NCBI GenBank assembly: GCA_030838025.1
Contig: JAUTXM010000210.1
Location: 1-6,375 of the forward strand
Direction: 5' to 3'
Length of the DNA stretch: 6,375 nucleotides
Source: Acidimicrobiaceae bacterium
GTDB lineage: Bacteria > Actinomycetota > Acidimicrobiia > Acidimicrobiales > Palsa-688
A program made the position numbers and the translations under genes. Each line of letters opens with the position of its first letter. The stretch's first letter is position 1. Below, in pieces: positions 1 to 4,292 of this stretch. The notes beneath the pieces are model-generated. The model had not been told where the DNA came from, searched no databases, and saw only the letters and a program-made list of their open reading frames with translations.

Positions 1-1
1 G

Positions 2-274
2 CCCGTCCGCGCTGCGTTCGATGATCTCGTCGAGGCCGCGGCCCATCGGCCACCGATCCGCATCGTCTTGGCCGAGCTCGGTGCGCGCGCCGGAGCGGTC
101 GGCGCCGCCCTGCTGGCACTCGAAGCCGAAGCCGAAGCCGAAGCCGACGCCGACGGGGGCGGAGCCGGAGCCGGAGCCGAAGCCGAAGCTGAAGCTGAAG
201 CCGGAGCCGAAGCCGAAGCCGACGCCGGGGTCGTGGCCGGAGCCGAGGGCGAGTTGCCATTGCTCTCGCCGTGA
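2..274 (+). CDS. ROK-family sugar kinase/regulator, C-terminal part (5' end outside window)
   Basis: Only the last 90 codons are present; the frame is open from position 2 to the TGA at 272-274. The first 40 residues (PVRAAFDDLVEAAA, then RIVLAELGARAGAVGAALLA) match the end of ROK proteins, where a conserved A-x-LG-x-x-AG-x-x-GAA segment forms the last helix of the ATPase fold. ROK members are cytosolic glucokinases, other sugar kinases or NagC/XylR-type repressors; the residues that separate these lie upstream, so the substrate cannot be named. From about residue 41 the normal end is followed by some 50 residues of Ala/Glu/Asp/Gly repeat, which is not part of the family fold. The stop overlaps the next start (GTGA at 271-274), suggesting translational coupling. 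Family assignment is from a short segment and is moderately sure. Confidence 0.68.
   Translation, partial: PVRAAFDDLVEAAAHRPPIRIVLAELGARAGAVGAALLALEAEAEAEADADGGGAGAGAEAEAEAEAGAEAEADAGVVAGAEGELPLLSP
122..226 (+). repeat. Degenerate hexanucleotide repeat (GAAGCC type) coding an Ala/Glu tail
   Basis: A run of GAAGCC, GAAGCT, GGAGCC and GACGCC units fills 105 nt in frame with the ROK gene and encodes alternating Glu-Ala with some Asp-Ala and Gly-Ala. Because the unit is six bases, gain or loss of copies keeps the reading frame. The absence of stops in the other forward frames here is a by-product of the repeat; the Lys-Pro reading in a neighbouring frame is not credible as a gene. Confidence 0.9.
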
Positions 275-987
275 ACGTCGGATTGGTCGCTCCGGTGTTT
301 GCCCGCTCGCCCGAGTTGGCGCTGTCGATCGCCCAGCGCGCCGACGAGAGCGGGATCGACGGCGTGTTCAGCTACGACCACCTTTTTCCCATCAACAGCC
401 CGCAACGGCCCGCTCTGGCCGCCATTCCGATGCTCGCCGCCATGGCTCGGCGTACCGAGCGGATCCGCATCGGGACCCTGGTCAGCCGGGTCACGCTGCT
501 CCCGCTTCCGGTGCTGGTGGCGGCGCTGGTGACGCTCGACGAGATCTCCGGGCACCGGGCGATCGCCGGCATCGGAACCGGCGACTCGCTGACCAAGGCC
601 GAGAACGAGGCCTACGGGATGCGGTTCCCGCCGCTGGCCGAGCGGCTGGGGCTGCTGGTCGACACGGCGCGGTCGCTGCGCCGGCACGGGGTGGTCACCT
701 GGATCGGCGGGCGGTCGCGCCAGGTGCGGGCGATCGCGGCGGCCGACGCCGACGGCTGGAACGCCTGGGACGGCCCGGTCGACGAGCTGGCGGCGTTCGC
801 GGCCGCCAACCCCGGCGGCGCCGTCGCCACCTGGGGCGGTCCGCCGCCCCCCGACGGGGACTTCGAGGGCCACCTGACGCGCCTGGCCGCGGCGGGCGTC
901 GCGTGGGCCGTGTACGGGCCGCCCCCGGCGACCGACTGGGCGCAGCTGGTCGCCAAATTGGCGGGCGCCGCGAAGGCCGTCCGGTAG
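271..987 (+). CDS. LLM-class (luciferase-like) flavin/F420-dependent oxidoreductase, short form
   Basis: A 238-aa protein of the bacterial luciferase-like TIM-barrel family, whose members use FMN or F420 as hydride carrier. The N-terminus (MNVGLVAPVF), ADESGIDGVFSYDHLFP at about residues 23-39, the TERIRIGTLV strand near 62-71 and the LDEISGHRAIAGIGTGDS strand/loop near 89-106 are typical. Late in the chain TWIGGRSRQVRAIAAADADGWNAW corresponds to the conserved P-x-W-x-GG...A-x-x-ADGWN segment. Usual family length is about 280-350; here the loop between the LRR helix near residue 137 and WIGGRS is almost missing, and the C-terminal part is short. The GTG start gives the canonical N-terminus and overlaps the upstream stop by four bases; no good Shine-Dalgarno is seen, so coupling is likely. 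F420 rather than FMN use is inferred from resemblance to actinobacterial members; substrate unknown. Confidence 0.85.
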   Translation: MNVGLVAPVFARSPELALSIAQRADESGIDGVFSYDHLFPINSPQRPALAAIPMLAAMARRTERIRIGTLVSRVTLLPLPVLVAALVTLDEISGHRAIAGIGTGDSLTKAENEAYGMRFPPLAERLGLLVDTARSLRRHGVVTWIGGRSRQVRAIAAADADGWNAWDGPVDELAAFAAANPGGAVATWGGPPPPDGDFEGHLTRLAAAGVAWAVYGPPPATDWAQLVAKLAGAAKAVR

Positions 988-990
988 CCT
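985..990 (+). promoter_or_regulatory. Possible -10 box for the aminotransferase gene
   Basis: TAGCCT lies 11 nt before the ATG at 1002 and overlaps the upstream stop codon TAG. It fits the actinobacterial TANNNT -10 pattern, and no Shine-Dalgarno precedes the ATG. The same hexamer at the same distance precedes the plsC-like gene. No convincing -35 is seen. The TA-G is fixed by the stop codon, which weakens the case. Confidence 0.35.
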
Positions 991-1001
991 CGAAACCACC
1001 T

Positions 1002-2174
1002 ATGGAGTTCCGCCGCATCAACGGATTGCCCCCGTACGTCTTCGCCATCATCAATCAGTTGCGGGACCAGGCGCGCCACGCGGGCGACGACGTGATCGAC
1101 ATGGGCTTCGGCAATCCCGACATCCCGAGCCCCGATATCGCGGTCGAGAAGCTGTGCGAAGCGGCGCACAACCCGCGCAACCACCGCTACTCGGCGTCGA
1201 AGGGGATTCCCAAGCTGCGCCTGGCGGTGTCGAACCTCTACCTGCGGCGCTTCGGCGTCGAACTCGATCCCGACACCGAGGTCGTCACCACTATCGGGGC
1301 CAAGGAGGGCCTGTCGCATCTGATGTGGACGCTGGTCGGGCCGGGCGACACCGCCCTGGTACCGACGCCGAGCTACCCGATCCACATCTACGCCCCCCTG
1401 TTCGCCGGGGCCGACGTCCAGCAGGTGCGCCTCGGCCCCGACCAGGATTTCTTCGCCAACTTGATGGACAGCTGGGAATCGACCTGGCCCCGCCCTCGGG
1501 TGATCGTCTTCTCGTTCCCTCACAACCCGACGACCGAGGTCGTCGACCTGGCGTGGATGCAGCGCCTGGTCGACTTCGCCCGCGAGCGCGACGTGGTCCT
1601 GGTCCACGATTTCGCCTACTCCGACACGGCGTTCGACGGCTATCAGCCGCCGTCGATCCTGCAGGTGCCGGGCGCCAAGGACGTGGCGGTGGAGCTGTAC
1701 ACGCTGACCAAGAGCTTCTCGATGGCGGGCTGGCGGGTGGCGTTCATGGTCGGCAACGCGGCCATCGTGGCGGCGCTGACGAAGCTCAAGAGCTACTTGG
1801 ACTACGGCACGTTTCAGCCCATCCAGATCGCGGCCATCGTGACCATGAACGAGGCGCCCGACTACCCCAAGTTCGTCAACGAGATCTACCAGTCGCGCCG
1901 CGACGCCCTGTGCGAGGGCCTGGGTCGCGTCGGGTGGGAGATCGACAAACCCAAGGCCACCATGTTCGTGTGGGCCCCGATCCCGGAGCCGTACCGGGAG
2001 ATGGGGTCGCTGGAGTTCTCCAAGCTGCTGGTGACCGAGGCCAATGTGGCCACCTCCCCGGGCGTGGGTTTCGGGCGGGGCGGGGAGGGCTTCGTCCGCT
2101 TCGCCCTCATCGAAAACGAGCAGCGCATCGCCCAGGCGGTCCGCAACCTCCGCAAGGCGCTCGTGAAGTTGTAA
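1002..2174 (+). CDS. alaC: AlaC/DapL-type class I/II PLP aminotransferase
   Basis: A 390-aa cytosolic PLP-dependent aminotransferase. The whole chain follows E. coli AlaC (YfdZ, alanine transaminase; pyruvate plus glutamate to alanine plus 2-oxoglutarate): RINGLPPYVF near the start, IDMGFGNPD, YSASKGIPKLR, IGAKEGLSHLM around residues 98-108, PTPSYPIHIY, DVAVELYTLTKSFSMAGWR and FVRFALIENEQRI near the end. Key residues are visible: PLP lysine K237 in TLTKSFSMAGWR, cofactor-ring contacts N175, D203 and Y206, and carboxylate-binding R366. Length is normal for the family. The reading frame stays open back to position 21, but the ATG at 1002 gives the family N-terminus and the upstream part overlaps the oxidoreductase gene, so 1002 is the start. 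LL-diaminopimelate aminotransferase is the related alternative; the resemblance to AlaC along the length makes alanine formation the better guess. Confidence 0.93.
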   Translation: MEFRRINGLPPYVFAIINQLRDQARHAGDDVIDMGFGNPDIPSPDIAVEKLCEAAHNPRNHRYSASKGIPKLRLAVSNLYLRRFGVELDPDTEVVTTIGAKEGLSHLMWTLVGPGDTALVPTPSYPIHIYAPLFAGADVQQVRLGPDQDFFANLMDSWESTWPRPRVIVFSFPHNPTTEVVDLAWMQRLVDFARERDVVLVHDFAYSDTAFDGYQPPSILQVPGAKDVAVELYTLTKSFSMAGWRVAFMVGNAAIVAALTKLKSYLDYGTFQPIQIAAIVTMNEAPDYPKFVNEIYQSRRDALCEGLGRVGWEIDKPKATMFVWAPIPEPYREMGSLEFSKLLVTEANVATSPGVGFGRGGEGFVRFALIENEQRIAQAVRNLRKALVKL

Positions 2175-2176
2175 CA

Positions 2177-2216
2177 AGGTCTGGAGAGGTCTGGAGAGGT
2201 CTGGGGAGGTCTGGGG
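2177..2216 (+). repeat. Four tandem copies of a 10-bp unit (AGGTCTGGRG)
   Basis: Immediately after the aminotransferase stop, four head-to-tail 10-bp units occur: two AGGTCTGGAG and two AGGTCTGGGG. A run GGAAAAG follows, then the promoter-like region of the acyltransferase gene. The 10-bp period is close to one helical turn, so each copy would present the same face of the DNA. It may be a protein-binding array or a slippage product; neither can be decided from sequence. Confidence 0.9.
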
Positions 2217-2238
2217 AAAAGCCGCCCCGGTCGTGCCC

Positions 2239-2244
2239 TAGCCT
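2239..2244 (+). promoter_or_regulatory. Probable -10 box for the acyltransferase gene
   Basis: TAGCCT ends 11 nt before the ATG at 2256. The spacing places transcription start within a few bases of the ATG, giving a leaderless or near-leaderless message, in line with the absence of a Shine-Dalgarno sequence. No clear -35 hexamer is seen 16-18 nt upstream. Confidence 0.45.
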
Positions 2245-2255
2245 GTTGTACGGAA

Positions 2256-3032
2256 ATGACCTATTGGCTGCTCAAGTTGATCCTGACGCCGCTGCTGCGG
2301 TTCTTCTACCGCGTCAACGTCGAGGGGATGGAGCACGTCCCCAAAGACGGGCCGGTGATCCTGGCCAGCAACCATGTGTCGTTCAGCGATTCGATTTTCC
2401 TGCCGTTGGTCCTGCGCCGCCGGATCACCTTCGTCGCCAAGGCGGAGTACTTCGAGGACCCGAAGACGGCATGGTTCTTCCGGGCGGTGGGACAGATTCC
2501 CATCAAGCGCGGCGGTGGCTCGGCGTCGCAACGGGCGCTGGCGTCGGCCAAGGACGTCCTGGCGGGCGGCGGGGTGTTCGGGATCTACCCCGAGGGGACC
2601 CGCTCGCCCGACGGGAAGCTGTACAAGGGCCACACCGGCGTGGCCCGGTTGGCGCTGGCGTGTCGTTGTCCGGTGCTGTCGGTGGCCATGGTCGGCACGC
2701 GCGAGGCGCAGCCGATCGGCCAGGTGACGCCCCGGCTGTTCATGCCCATCACGGTGCGATTCTCGGCGCCCATGTCCTTCGACCGGTTCTACGAGCGCCA
2801 GGACGACCCCCTGGTGCTGCGCCAGATCACCGACGAGATCATGTGGCAGCTGCGGGAGCTTTCGGGCCAGGAGTACGTCAATCGCTACGCCAAGCGCGGC
2901 GACGTGGTCGAGGCGGTGGGCGCCGAGACGTCCGCGGTCGTGGCCGCCCGGCGGGCGGCGTTGGCTTCGGGGTCGTCGGCCTCTTTGGCCTCTTCTGGGT
3001 CGGGTCTGGCGGCTGCGGCCATCCCGGCGTAG
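2256..3032 (+). CDS. plsC: 1-acyl-sn-glycerol-3-phosphate acyltransferase (PlsC/LPLAT family)
   Basis: A 258-aa membrane-associated acyltransferase that probably transfers an acyl group to the sn-2 position of lysophosphatidic acid, yielding phosphatidic acid for phospholipid synthesis. The N-terminus (MTYWLLKLILTPLLRFFYRV) is a hydrophobic/amphipathic membrane segment. The catalytic NHxxxxD box is N39-H40-V-S-F-S-D45; the substrate-binding box is Y111-PEGTR-116 followed by SPDG; a KRGGG motif lies between them, and the VARLALACRCPVLSVAMVGT segment gives the fourth block. The last 40 residues are Ala/Ser-rich and beyond the family core. The ATG at 2256 is the natural start, right before the membrane segment. 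Related LPLAT enzymes acting on other lysolipids are possible, but all four motifs support PlsC. Confidence 0.9.
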   Translation: MTYWLLKLILTPLLRFFYRVNVEGMEHVPKDGPVILASNHVSFSDSIFLPLVLRRRITFVAKAEYFEDPKTAWFFRAVGQIPIKRGGGSASQRALASAKDVLAGGGVFGIYPEGTRSPDGKLYKGHTGVARLALACRCPVLSVAMVGTREAQPIGQVTPRLFMPITVRFSAPMSFDRFYERQDDPLVLRQITDEIMWQLRELSGQEYVNRYAKRGDVVEAVGAETSAVVAARRAALASGSSASLASSGSGLAAAAIPA

Positions 3033-3088
3033 GGACCGAAGTAACCGCGCCGTGCCCTGAAGGAAACGCTTTGTTCACAGCCGCGATC

Positions 3089-3094
3089 TAGCGT
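3089..3094 (+). promoter_or_regulatory. Probable -10 box for the ACT-domain gene
   Basis: TAGCGT ends 7 nt before the ATG at 3102, the spacing expected if transcription begins at the A of the start codon. No Shine-Dalgarno sequence is present. A TTGTTC at 3071-3076 resembles a -35, but the 12-nt spacer is too short for a standard promoter. Confidence 0.45.
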
Positions 3095-3101
3095 GGCCGG
3101 C

Positions 3102-3782
3102 ATGACGACCTACGTGGTCCGTGTCTGGGTGCCTGACCGACCCGGTGCACTGGGCTCCGTCGCCAGCCGCATCGGCGCCGTTCGCGGCGACCTGGTCGGC
3201 ATCGACATCCTCGAGCGGGGCGGGGGTCGGGCCATCGACGAGCTGCTGGTCGACCTGCCCGACGACTCGCTCGTTCCGCTTCTAATCAGCGAGGTCGAGG
3301 AGGTGGACGGGGTGGACGTCGAGGACGTCCGGCCCGCGGCCGACTGGTTGTCCGACCCTCGCCTGGACGCGCTGGAGACGGCGGCGGTGCTGGTCGACCA
3401 GCACAGCGTGGCCAACCTCCTGGACCGATTGGTGTCGCATGCCACCCATGACTTCACGGCCGACTGGGCGGCGGTCGTGGACCTCGATTCGCCGGTGCCG
3501 CTCACGACGGTGGGCCCGGTTCCCCCGGCTCCGTGGCTGGAGGCCTTCGTGACCGGCAGCCGGGCGTCGGCGTCGCCCTCGTCGGCGCTGGGCGGCCCCG
3601 ACGACGTGGCCTGGGCCGAGCTCGACACCGCGAGCCTGGTACTCGTCATCGGTCGCCGCGGGCGGCCGTTTCGGGCCCGGGAGCGCCAGCAGCTGGCGGC
3701 GCTGGCGCGCATTGCCAACCACCGTTGGGTCGAGTTGGTGACCCGGGTGAGCCGGCTGATCCACCCGAGCGCGACGCCTTAG
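3102..3782 (+). CDS. ACT-domain protein with a GAF-like C-terminal half
   Basis: A 226-aa protein. Residues 4-75 are an ACT domain: YVVRVWVPDRPGALGSVASRI holds the strand, the D-R-P-G-x-L turn and the first helix, followed by GDLVGIDILE and a conserved-looking Asp-rich strand. ACT domains bind amino acids or other small ligands and usually control enzymes of amino-acid metabolism. Residues about 90-215 look like a degenerate GAF domain: a leading helix (VLVDQHSVANLLDRLVSHA), an inner strand (WAAVVDL), a strand LVLVIGRRGRPF and the final helix ERQQLAALARIANHRW, typical of GAF C-termini. No enzyme or DNA-binding domain is visible, so it may be a stand-alone ligand sensor. ATG at 3102 is chosen over GTG at 3093, which lies inside the promoter-like box and adds three residues outside the fold. 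GAF assignment is inference. Confidence 0.8.
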   Translation: MTTYVVRVWVPDRPGALGSVASRIGAVRGDLVGIDILERGGGRAIDELLVDLPDDSLVPLLISEVEEVDGVDVEDVRPAADWLSDPRLDALETAAVLVDQHSVANLLDRLVSHATHDFTADWAAVVDLDSPVPLTTVGPVPPAPWLEAFVTGSRASASPSSALGGPDDVAWAELDTASLVLVIGRRGRPFRARERQQLAALARIANHRWVELVTRVSRLIHPSATP

Positions 3783-3792
3783 GTCGCGCGCG

Positions 3793-3858
3793 CGCGAGGG
3801 CCGACCCGGCTCCGGATCGACGGGGAAACGTCGACCCTGCGCCGGCCCGACCCTCGTG
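3793..3858. terminator. Long symmetric imperfect hairpin between convergent genes
   Basis: Arms fold about one axis with a six-base GGGAAA loop at 3823-3828. Paired blocks: TCGACG 3817-3822 with CGTCGA 3829-3834; CCGGC 3806-3810 with GCCGG 3841-3845; CGAGGG 3795-3800 with CCCTCG 3851-3856. Counting short blocks between them, 24 of 30 facing positions pair (one G-U) with no bulge shifting the register. It starts 10 nt after the ACT-gene stop and ends 20 nt before the stop of the minus-strand small gene, the place for a bidirectional terminator. No T-run follows, so it would have to act without the classic U-tract. A degenerate palindromic repeat element is the alternative. Confidence 0.5.
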
Positions 3859-3873
3859 GTTCCTCTGGCTCGG

Positions 3874-3893
3874 GTGGTCTACCGGCAGACCAC
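3874..3893. terminator. Short hairpin over the stop of the second small minus-strand gene
   Basis: GTGGTCT (3874-3880) and AGACCAC (3887-3893) form a 7-bp perfect stem with a six-base loop, followed on the + strand by TGTTTGG. It overlaps the TAG stop (3879-3881) of the minus-strand gene. On the + strand it could back up the larger hairpin upstream; the T-content after it is poor. Confidence 0.3.
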
Positions 3894-4067
3894 TGTTTGG
3901 ATGGGTGCGGGGCGGCGGACGATCGGGCTGCGGAAGTGCCACTCGTAGCGGGGCCTCCGGTGCTGGCTCGTTGGCCGGGTTGCTGGCCGGAGGTGGCTCT
4001 CGGCTGCCTGCCTCCGCAGGGTGGACTGGTGGTCCTGGGTTAGTTGGGCCAGGTGGGTGGGGTGCAT
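3879..4067 (-). CDS. Small hypothetical basic protein (62 aa), coupled to the upstream small gene
   Basis: The protein is not assigned to a named family. It starts MHPTHLAQLTQDHQSTLRRQ, a helix-forming segment of the H-x-x-x-L-R-R-x-A style seen at the start of many small actinobacterial proteins, and continues with an Arg/Pro/His-rich, probably disordered part (RPRYEWHFRSPIVRRPAPI). No signal peptide or membrane segment. Evidence that it is a gene: an AGGAGG Shine-Dalgarno ends 7 nt before the ATG; the ATG overlaps the previous stop as TGATG; third codon positions are mostly G/C. A GTG one codon upstream is also in frame, but the spacing favours the ATG. The coding case is good, the function unknown. 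Confidence 0.6.
   Translation of the reverse strand: MHPTHLAQLTQDHQSTLRRQAAESHLRPATRPTSQHRRPRYEWHFRSPIVRRPAPIQTVVCR
3954..3993. other. Inverted repeat inside the 62-aa gene
   Basis: CCTCCGG (3954-3960) faces CCGGAGG (3987-3993) across 26 nt, a 7-bp perfect stem. The loop carries a second TGCTGGC copy (3961-3967 and 3981-3987). It lies inside the coding region of the minus-strand small gene. Given the high GC content this may be chance. Confidence 0.3.
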
Positions 4068-4240
4068 CACGCCACCTCCTGGAGGTCCGCATGATCGCGG
4101 GGGATATGGGTGGTGCCGGTGGTGCCGCAGGTGCAGCGCCAGCGAAGTAGGACTCCGTCGGGCCCGTTGACCAGCTCGTCGATGTGCTCGCTGAACAGCA
4201 GGACCCGGCTTTGATGACCTGAGCAGTAGATGGCGAACAT
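4067..4240 (-). CDS. Small conserved-type actinobacterial protein (57 aa) with Cys/His putative metal motif
   Basis: The sequence begins MFAIYCSGHQSRVLLFSEHI and contains PDGVLLRWRCTCGTTGTTH. Small actinobacterial proteins of this layout (an opening C-x-x-H, a short hydrophobic strand, then W-x-C-x-CG) are familiar to me, but I cannot give a family name. C6, H9, C36 and C38 could form one zinc site (C-x2-H...C-x-C), a zinc-ribbon-like arrangement; metal binding is inferred. The ATG at 4240 is chosen because the conserved part starts there; the frame runs open further upstream only as an antisense shadow of the regulator gene. A GACAAT box lies 6 nt before the ATG, suggesting a leaderless message. 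The TGA stop overlaps the next gene's ATG. No assigned function. Confidence 0.75.
   Translation of the reverse strand: MFAIYCSGHQSRVLLFSEHIDELVNGPDGVLLRWRCTCGTTGTTHIPRDHADLQEVA
4075..4080 (-). promoter_or_regulatory. Shine-Dalgarno site of the 62-aa gene, inside a small hairpin
   Basis: On the minus strand AGGAGG sits 7 nt before the ATG at 4067 and lies within the last codons (LQEVA) of the upstream gene. The surrounding 13 nt (4074-4086) read ACCTC-CAG-GAGGT, a 5-bp stem with a three-base loop that would mask the site. A ribosome finishing the upstream gene would open it, which is the usual logic of translational coupling. This is the only strong Shine-Dalgarno seen before a start in the window. 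Confidence 0.6.
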
Positions 4241-4292
4241 GTACCTATTGTCGCCCTGGCGAACCGGCTTGAGGAGTGGCAGAATAGTCACC
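4241..4292. promoter_or_regulatory. Divergent promoter region between the small-protein unit and the GlxA-type regulator
   Basis: The 52 bp between the two ATGs carry a -10-like box for each direction: GACAAT on the minus strand (4247-4252, 6 nt before its ATG) and CAGAAT on the plus strand (4280-4285, 7 nt before its ATG). Both end in AAT followed by AG, and both starts lie at nearly equal distance from a shared centre near 4266, where CCGG (4264-4267) sits. No -35 is convincing. The spacing implies leaderless transcripts both ways. The central 27 bp could hold an operator shared by both directions. Confidence 0.5.

Noticed and set aside
122..226. The repeat tract as a possible CRISPR array or mobile-element end.
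   Set aside because: Units are six bases with no spacers and stay in frame; it is a coding microsatellite.
21..1001. An open frame in front of the aminotransferase that would add 327 residues to its N-terminus.
   Set aside because: It is out of frame with the ROK tail and the oxidoreductase, both recognisable. Its product is Lys-Pro and Arg-Ala low complexity, open only because of the repeat and high GC. The family N-terminus begins at the ATG at 1002.
612..2177. A 521-aa open frame on the minus strand across the oxidoreductase and aminotransferase genes.
   Set aside because: Antisense shadow of GC-rich coding DNA; the product is His/Arg/Gly/Asp-rich without any recognisable domain, and the opposite strand carries strong family motifs.
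1154..3091. A 645-aa + strand frame covering parts of the aminotransferase and acyltransferase genes.
   Set aside because: It overlaps two well-supported genes in another frame and translates to Arg/Gly/Pro-rich sequence; a high-GC artefact.
4007..4020. A small hairpin (CCTGC-CTCC-GCAGG) as a terminator.
   Set aside because: It is only 5 bp, lies inside the 62-aa gene and has no T-run; likely chance in GC-rich DNA.
3533..4150. A 205-aa + strand frame through the gap after the ACT gene.
   Set aside because: Gly/Ala/Arg-rich shadow with no start context; it runs against the two minus-strand small genes, which have better evidence.
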